Positions 49,427-54,686 of a stretch of DNA of 54,686 nt are shown piece after piece. Origin of the DNA: an uncultured Clostridium sp. (lineage in GTDB: Bacteria > Bacillota > Clostridia > UBA1212 > UBA1255); assembly GCA_900543695.1 (NCBI GenBank), contig UQSG01000019.1, positions 1-54,686 on the forward strand, given 5' to 3'. How positions within the stretch are numbered: the stretch's first letter is position 1; each line of letters starts with the position of its first letter. The position numbers were made by a program, and so were the translations under genes. The notes under the pieces were generated by a model, which saw nothing but the letters and a program-made list of their open reading frames with translations, made no database searches and was not told where the DNA came from.

Positions 49427-49627
49427 GGTTCTTTCTCTCCTTTACTTGATATTCGTTTCCGGTCCCTGACCGGAGATTTATTTCAGCGCCTTTCTGAACG
49501 GAAAGACGAAAAAGATGGCCGGCCGTGAATGTGGCAGCAATCAGATCCGCCGGCGGAGAAGGACAGATACGCCAGTCTGCGCTCCCCCGACCTGCCTGCT
49601 GCAGGATGCGTTCCCTGGCAAGCGCGT

Positions 49628-51427
49628 TTACGATACTTTATCAAACTGACTATTGTACAAATCGGCATAGAACCCGCCCTTTTCCAGTAAGGAGTCGTGC
49701 GTGCCCTGCTCGATGATGTCTCCATCCTTCATCACCAGAATCAGATCGGCGTTTTTGATCGTAGACAGCCGGTGCGCGATGACAAAACTTGTGCGGTGCT
49801 CAGTCAGCTGATCCATTGCCTTCTGCGTAATCAGCTCCGTGCGCGTGTCCACCGAGGAGGTGGCCTCGTCCAGGATCAGCATGGGATTGCCCTGTACCAT
49901 GGCACGGGCAATGGTGAGCAGCTGCTTCTGTCCGGCCGATATGGCGATGCTGTCATCCAGAACCGTGTCAAAGCCATTTGGCAGCGTTTCAATAAAGTGG
50001 TAAATTCCGCAGGCGCGGCAGGCCTTTTCCAGTTCCTCGTCGCTGACGCCGGTCTTGTTATATACCAGGTTTTCCCGTACCGTCCCCTCAAACATCCAGG
50101 TGTCCTGCAACACCATGCTGAACAAATCATGCACGCTTTCCCGCGTCATCTCCGAGGTGGGAATGCCGTCGATTCTGATGCTTCCGCTGTTGATTTCATA
50201 GAAGCGCATCAGCAGGTTGACCATCGTCGTCTTGCCTGCGCCGGTGGGACCGACAATCGCCACCTTCTGCCCTGGCAGGACATGGGCGGAAAAATCCTTA
50301 ATAATGATTTTCTCCGGATTGTCCGGATAGCTGAAGCGGACATGTTCAAATTCCACCTCGCCGCAGACGTTTGTAAGCACCTCTTTTTTCCCAGTTTCTT
50401 CCGGCAATTCCTCTTCCTGAAGAAAGTCGAAGATATGGTCTCCCGCAGCAGCGGCGGTCTGCATCTGCGTCATTCCCTGGGCCAGGGTGCTCAGCGGGGA
50501 GGTGAACAGTCGGACATAGAGGATAAAGGCCACGATGACGCCGAAGGAGATTTCCCCGTTCATAGCAAGCGCGGAACCCAGTACGCAGACTGCTACATAG
50601 CCCAGGTTGCCTACGATCGTCATCAGAGGCTGCATAACTCCCGAAAGGAACTGGCTGCGCCAGTCAGCGTTGTAAAGAGTATCGTTCATTTTTTCGAAAG
50701 TCTTTTTAATTTTACGGTTTGCACGGGAAATGCGTACCACATCATGGCCGGAATACATCTCTTCGATGTAGCCGTTGAGGGTGCCCAGATTTTCCTGCCG
50801 GGCCGCAAAATATTTCTGAGAACGCAGCATAACCAGCGCCATGATCAGGAAGCCCAGCAGTGTTACAGCGATGGCGGAAAGCGCCATGCGCCATTCGGTG
50901 ATAAACATCATCACCAGGCAGCCGACGAACTGTGCCGCCGCACTGATCATAGAAGGAAGGCTGTTGGCCAGGGCCTGCTGCAGCGTGCTGACGTCATTGG
51001 TGACGCGGCTTAAAATATCACCGAACGGAACCGAATGGAAATATTTCATAGGGACCCGGTTGATTTTCTTCGACAGGTCGCCGCGCAGATCCCTGGAGAG
51101 CTCCAAAGTAACCGTAGCCATGATATAGTGTTCTACATAGGTAAAGATCGCGCTGCATCCATAGATCCCCAGCAGCTGAAGCCCAATGGAGGCGATCGCC
51201 TCCAGATCGATCTCTCCAAACAGGGAATCCGAAATCAGGTCGGTAATGCTGCTCAGCAGGTTAGGCCCGATAATCGTGAGAACGGCTCCTGCAATGGCAA
51301 AGAGAAACGAGACGATCATTGGTTTTTTCAATTTATTCGAATAGGAGAACAGTTCCCGCAGCACGCCGCCGATCCCCCGTTTGCTTTTTTCTACGGCGCG
51401 CATGCCGCGCTGTCCAAAATTACTCAT
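49628..51427 (-). CDS. ABC exporter half-transporter, catalytic-site subunit
   Basis: The 599-residue protein has six transmembrane helices (about 30-320) and a nucleotide-binding domain. Motifs: Walker A GPTGAGKTT, Q-loop, signature ISAGQKQLL (Ala for the first Gly of SGGQ) and Walker B LILDEATSSVD with the catalytic Glu. It pairs with the gene just upstream to form a heterodimeric type IV exporter like BmrCD, LmrCD or TM287/288. In such pairs one ATP site is degenerate. Substrates may be drugs, lipids or peptides. It starts 14 bases after its partner with AAAGGAGG. Confidence 0.9.
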   Translation of the reverse strand: MSNFGQRGMRAVEKSKRGIGGVLRELFSYSNKLKKPMIVSFLFAIAGAVLTIIGPNLLSSITDLISDSLFGEIDLEAIASIGLQLLGIYGCSAIFTYVEHYIMATVTLELSRDLRGDLSKKINRVPMKYFHSVPFGDILSRVTNDVSTLQQALANSLPSMISAAAQFVGCLVMMFITEWRMALSAIAVTLLGFLIMALVMLRSQKYFAARQENLGTLNGYIEEMYSGHDVVRISRANRKIKKTFEKMNDTLYNADWRSQFLSGVMQPLMTIVGNLGYVAVCVLGSALAMNGEISFGVIVAFILYVRLFTSPLSTLAQGMTQMQTAAAAGDHIFDFLQEEELPEETGKKEVLTNVCGEVEFEHVRFSYPDNPEKIIIKDFSAHVLPGQKVAIVGPTGAGKTTMVNLLMRFYEINSGSIRIDGIPTSEMTRESVHDLFSMVLQDTWMFEGTVRENLVYNKTGVSDEELEKACRACGIYHFIETLPNGFDTVLDDSIAISAGQKQLLTIARAMVQGNPMLILDEATSSVDTRTELITQKAMDQLTEHRTSFVIAHRLSTIKNADLILVMKDGDIIEQGTHDSLLEKGGFYADLYNSQFDKVS

Positions 51428-51441
51428 GCGGTGTTCCTCCT

Positions 51442-53202
51442 TTATGCTTCCAGTTCTTCTTTTGAGAGCTGGGACCTGGCGATTTCCTGATAGACCGGAC
51501 AGCTCTGCATCAGTTCTTCGTGTGTCCCGACGCCCACGGCCCGTCCCTCATCCAGAACAATGATTTTGTCGGCATTTCGAATGGTGCCGATGCGCTGCGC
51601 CACGATCAGGCGTGTGGTGTGCTTTAACCGCTCCTCCAGACCTGCCCGCAGCTTTGCGTCGGTCCGGTAGTCCAGCGCAGAAAACGAGTCGTCAAATACC
51701 AGAATTTCCGGCTTTCTGGCCAGCGCTCTGGCAATGGAAATCCGCTGCTTCTGCCCGCCGGATACGTTCGTGCCGCCCTCTGCAATCGGAGCCTCGATGC
51801 CGCCGGGCAGCTTCTCTACAAATTCCGTGGCCTGCGCCAGATCGAGCGCCTCCCGGACGTTATCCTCCGACGCCTCTGCGCGGCTCTCGCCGAACAGCAC
51901 GTTTTCCCGAATATCGCCGGAAAAAAGGATCGCTTTCTGGGTAACGTAACCGATCCGGTCATACAGCGCATCAAAAGTGTACTCCCGCACATCCTGTCCG
52001 TCCACCAGCACCTGGCCGGAGGTTGCATCGTAAAATCGGGCGATCAGGCTGACCAGCGTGGTCTTGCCGCTGCCGGTAGCACCGATAAAAGCGACAGTTT
52101 CTCCCTGTTTTGCTGTAAAGCTGATGTTGCACAGCACATCCTTGTCTGATGACGGATAGTGAAACGATACATTGCGGAATTCTACCGTACCCTGCTCCGG
52201 CGCGTCGGTTTTCGTTCCCTCCTGCAGGCTGAGCCTGGTATCCAGCACCGCATTGACGCGCTGAGCCGATACCTGCGCGGCGGGAATCAGCATGATGATC
52301 ATTACCATCATCATGATGGACATAATCACATAGGTGGCGTAGGTACCGAATACCACAATATCGCTGAAGGTCGTCAGACGCAGCGCCATATCGGCAGCGG
52401 AGACCTTGTTTACCAGTGCCGCGCCGACCCAGTAGATGACCAGAGACAGGGCGTTCATTGCCAGAGTGACAGAAGGCATGAGCAGAGCGAAAGCACGCTG
52501 GTTAAACAGCTGTGTCTTCATCAAAGCGACGTTGCCCTCTTCAAATTTCTCATTCTGATACTCTTCTGCGTTGTACGCATGGACGACATTGATACCGGTC
52601 AGGTTTTCCCGGGCAACCGAGTTGATTTTGTCAACCAGTTTCTGTACCTTTCTGAACCTGGGTACAACGATGCCGATAATCAAAAGCATCAATACCAGCA
52701 GCGCCACCACAAAGCCCGCTGTAATGGCGGAAAGCGTCCAGCTTTTATTGACGATTTTGATGATCGCCCAAACCGCCATGATCGGCGATTTGATCAGGAT
52801 CTGAAGGCCCATGGCTACCAGCATCTGTATCTGGGTGATATCGTTTGTGGTACGGTTAATCAGACTTGGGACGGAAAAGGACATCATTTCCTGCTGTCCA
52901 AAATCCGCGATTTTATTAAAGACGCTCTCCCGGACAGAGGCACCGAATCCTGCCGCCACCTTAGCAGTCAAAAATCCGCAGATGACACAGAGTACGGCGC
53001 TGGCCAGCGTGCAGCCCAGCATTTCCGCACCGGTCTGAAGGATATCGGACATGGTGCTGTCGGGTGATTTGATCAAGACCGTCAGATTGCTCATGTAGTC
53101 CGGCAGGCGCAGGTCAAAGTAGATCTGTCCCAGTACGAGTACGGCGCAGAGAATAGCCATCATCCATTCCTTTCGCCGCAGCTGTTTGAGTAGTTTCAGC
53201 AT
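51442..53202 (-). CDS. ABC exporter half-transporter, degenerate-site subunit
   Basis: The 586-residue protein has six transmembrane helices and a nucleotide-binding domain with Walker A GATGSGKTT, signature NVSGGQKQR and Walker B ILVFDDSFSALD. The residue after Walker B is Asp, not the catalytic Glu, so the ATP site formed with its Walker B is the degenerate one of the heterodimer. That site uses the ISAGQ signature of the partner, in line with the altered signature there. Start chosen at 53202 (eight bases after AAGGAG); an ATG at 53208 is too close to the ribosome site. Confidence 0.9.
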   Translation of the reverse strand: MLKLLKQLRRKEWMMAILCAVLVLGQIYFDLRLPDYMSNLTVLIKSPDSTMSDILQTGAEMLGCTLASAVLCVICGFLTAKVAAGFGASVRESVFNKIADFGQQEMMSFSVPSLINRTTNDITQIQMLVAMGLQILIKSPIMAVWAIIKIVNKSWTLSAITAGFVVALLVLMLLIIGIVVPRFRKVQKLVDKINSVARENLTGINVVHAYNAEEYQNEKFEEGNVALMKTQLFNQRAFALLMPSVTLAMNALSLVIYWVGAALVNKVSAADMALRLTTFSDIVVFGTYATYVIMSIMMMVMIIMLIPAAQVSAQRVNAVLDTRLSLQEGTKTDAPEQGTVEFRNVSFHYPSSDKDVLCNISFTAKQGETVAFIGATGSGKTTLVSLIARFYDATSGQVLVDGQDVREYTFDALYDRIGYVTQKAILFSGDIRENVLFGESRAEASEDNVREALDLAQATEFVEKLPGGIEAPIAEGGTNVSGGQKQRISIARALARKPEILVFDDSFSALDYRTDAKLRAGLEERLKHTTRLIVAQRIGTIRNADKIIVLDEGRAVGVGTHEELMQSCPVYQEIARSQLSKEELEA

Positions 53203-53241
53203 AATCATTTCTCCTTATTTCAACTTCTGAAATTCAGCGCT

Positions 53242-53682
53242 TCAGGCTTCTTCCTGTTCTTCGGCGCCCATCTGCAGGTCTATCGCCGTAAGCGAAGCAA
53301 GCAAGGCATATTTCATCGCCTGCGTTGCAAAATCAAGGGCATATTCGGCATATAGAGCTGCCGCTTCCGCTTCGTCCTCTCTAACGGAATTTACTTCCGA
53401 ATGCAGGTCTTTCGCCACTTGATTTCTGAGCAGGGCTTCCGTTTTGCGGCTGTATTCCAGCTGAGCCGCCGCCAGTTCAGAAACGGCTTTTGAACGGCTT
53501 CCTTCTATTCTTTTTTGAAGAAGTAAGGATTGTTCTTTATACTCGTCTTTGGCCTTCTGCAGTTCCTGACGGATTTTCTCATGGTCCTCTCCGCCGCAGA
53601 TATGAAGCCGGCTCTGCAGCGTTCCATACTCCTGCTCCATTTCATATAGCTTGATGGCGAAAATTTCCTGATTTAATTTCAT
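53242..53682 (-). CDS. Small coiled-coil protein of unknown function
   Basis: I do not recognise this 146-residue protein. It is rich in Glu, Gln, Lys, Ala and Leu. Residues about 38-105 (RQELQKAKDEYKEQ onwards) look like a long coiled coil, and a helix near the end (about 112-135) is more hydrophobic but not a clear membrane segment. There is no signal peptide. It lies 39 bases upstream of the ABC exporter genes on the same strand, so it probably belongs to their operon. AAGGAG lies upstream of the ATG at somewhat long spacing. Confidence 0.7.
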   Translation of the reverse strand: MKLNQEIFAIKLYEMEQEYGTLQSRLHICGGEDHEKIRQELQKAKDEYKEQSLLLQKRIEGSRSKAVSELAAAQLEYSRKTEALLRNQVAKDLHSEVNSVREDEAEAAALYAEYALDFATQAMKYALLASLTAIDLQMGAEEQEEA

Positions 53683-53790
53683 GGCAATAAGAAGCTCCTT
53701 TCCGGATAACAGTATTCGCTTGTTTTTATTTATAGCATCAAATGATTTTTCGCGCTATTTTCAGTTTCCCGTATCTGTCCTTACAAAAAA

Positions 53791-53821
53791 GGGAAAGTGT
53801 CAAAAAAACTGACACTTTCCC
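53791..53821 (-). terminator. Rho-independent terminator of the TetR gene
   Basis: GGGAAAGTGTCA and TGACACTTTCCC form a perfect 12-base stem with a seven-base loop; on the minus strand TTTTTT follows. It lies about 80 bases past the TetR stop and 110 bases before the coiled-coil gene, so TetR is a separate transcript unless there is read-through. Confidence 0.9.
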
Positions 53822-53899
53822 AATTCTGTCCATATAAATCTGCAAAAATGTAAAGCGAACGCGCCCGTGCCGCGTATTCGCCCTCGTAAAGAAATGAAT

Positions 53900-54454
53900 C
53901 TATTGATCGGGTCGTTTTTCCTCCCAGCTTGACACCCCTTTAGACAGGATTTTTGTCAATTGACTTGCCAAACGCTCCTGATCCAAATCGGCTTTCCCGC
54001 CGTACATCAATAATACGCCCACTAATCCGCAGGCGTTATACCGCAGCAAAACCTCGCCATCTGAATAGGTAACGGGTACATCGCGATTTCGTTCTCTTGC
54101 CATACTGCGCAGATAGATGCCCGCCCCATCGATCATGATCTGCTCGATCTGCGCGCGCCTTTGGGATTCCATAAGCTTTCTGATCATAGGAAAATGTTCC
54201 ACTGTAAAGGATACGAATACCCGCAGCACCGACTGCATGTCCTTCTCTTTCAGGCTCATTTCTGTCAGCTGCTGCATGGCCTGCTGCACGGACCATTCCA
54301 GAACATCCATAATATCCTTAAAATGGTAATAAAATGTCTGACGGGATATGTGACACGCATCGATCAGAGCTTTTACCGTTATCTTATCTATATTTCCATG
54401 CTGCACCATATGTAAAAAGGTATCGGCAATAATGCTTTTCATATCGACCGGCAT
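53900..54454 (-). CDS. TetR/AcrR-family transcriptional regulator
   Basis: The 184-residue protein has an N-terminal helix-turn-helix (KITVKALIDACHISRQTFYYHFKD, split here as VKALIDACHISRQTFYYHF) and a C-terminal ligand-binding domain similar to TetR_C_7/DhaS-like regulators (VLEWSVQQAMQQL, VGVLLMYGG). It most likely represses the adjacent ABC exporter operon and itself, with release by an exported compound; this is inferred from position. AAGGGA sits five bases before the ATG at 54454. Confidence 0.88.
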   Translation of the reverse strand: MPVDMKSIIADTFLHMVQHGNIDKITVKALIDACHISRQTFYYHFKDIMDVLEWSVQQAMQQLTEMSLKEKDMQSVLRVFVSFTVEHFPMIRKLMESQRRAQIEQIMIDGAGIYLRSMARERNRDVPVTYSDGEVLLRYNACGLVGVLLMYGGKADLDQERLASQLTKILSKGVSSWEEKRPDQ

Positions 54455-54558
54455 AAATTCCCTTCTTTCTCACTACGTTTGTTTGCATACACCCATCGCA
54501 TCCAAAGAGCTGCACCGTGTCCGCTCCGATTGTCCGTTTTATGATTTCGGTCTCGTAT

Positions 54559-54576
54559 ATTATATACAAAAGTATA
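54559..54576 (-). promoter_or_regulatory. -10 element and candidate operator of the TetR gene
   Basis: On the minus strand TATAAT (54559-54564) overlaps a perfect inverted repeat TATAC-AAAA-GTATA (54563-54576). The placement suits autorepression. No good -35 is seen. The remaining 54577-54686 has no recognisable gene. Confidence 0.4.
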
Positions 54577-54686
54577 GTGTAGCATATGAATTGTTTAAAG
54601 ACAAATTTTTCGTCTTCTCAGAAGATAAGCATATAAACCATTTGTGATAATGTCTCAATAAACCACAAGGGAAAATGTCCCAAAAG

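Noticed and set aside
49697..51013. A 438-codon plus-strand frame
   Set aside because: Antisense of the ABC exporter gene; composition rich in His, Gln and Arg, without motifs.

Overview
The window looks like chromosome of a Gram-positive anaerobe of the class Clostridia, probably a gut commensal (Lachnospirales-like). This rests on strong AGGAGG-type ribosome binding sites, Gram-positive lipoprotein signals, a type I dockerin, a PerR-type Fur protein, LuxS, a heterodimeric ABC exporter, rpsU with a Firmicutes-like promoter, and many carbohydrate enzymes. No rRNA, tRNA, CRISPR array or intact transposase was found. Genus-level assignment is not possible by eye.

Layout. 1-1.8 kb: the end of an FtsX-type ABC permease locus, cut off inside its ATPase gene by a rearrangement that abuts the head of an ECF sigma factor gene. 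1.9-7.5 kb (minus): an exported EEP phosphohydrolase, then a sugar operon (SorE-like dehydrogenase, rhamnulokinase, SIS isomerase) that ends in a translationally coupled short RNase E/G. 7.5-8.8 kb: a DacF-like carboxypeptidase that has lost its catalytic residues. 8.8-17.8 kb (minus): a tightly overlapped arginine operon argG-H-C-J-B-D-F followed by two uracil-DNA glycosylase genes, read from a near-consensus promoter. 17.9-18.2 kb: rpsU (S21), too short for usual ORF cut-offs, with promoter, structured leader and terminator. 18.4-24.2 kb: metallophosphoesterase lipoprotein, uxaC, a class V aminotransferase, a sugar isomerase/epimerase, perR and luxS.

24.2-26.2 kb is an AT-rich island: an unknown exported protein, a frameshifted secreted protein, and a TPP riboswitch on the minus strand with a terminator but no thiamin gene behind it. 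26.2-31.3 kb: a GNAT gene and two tandem paralogous secreted NlpC/P60-like proteins, one ending in a dockerin and the other in a membrane anchor. 31.4-38 kb: an intact D,D-carboxypeptidase, an acyltransferase-like membrane protein, an MFS transporter, a DUF5131 protein, a GH127-like hydrolase and a GH25 lysozyme. 38-40.1 kb: proBA. 40.2-41.9 kb: a rhomboid-fold pseudoprotease with a CDP-alcohol phosphatidyltransferase carrying an N-terminal ACP-like domain that lacks the phosphopantetheine serine. 41.9-43.2 kb: a Cas6 gene plus a free-standing Cas8-C-terminus/Cas11-like gene with their own promoter, without other cas genes or an array. 43.3-46.5 kb: a putative glycoside hydrolase lipoprotein, an alcohol dehydrogenase and an ElaA-type acetyltransferase. 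46.7-54.5 kb (minus): TetR regulator, coiled-coil protein, heterodimeric ABC exporter, FtsH and a small alarmone synthetase.

The strongest candidates for something undescribed are the solo Cas6-Cas11 pair, the ACP-like/CDP-alcohol transferase fusion next to a rhomboid pseudoenzyme, and the orphan TPP riboswitch. All functional calls are by recognition of motifs; no database search was run.
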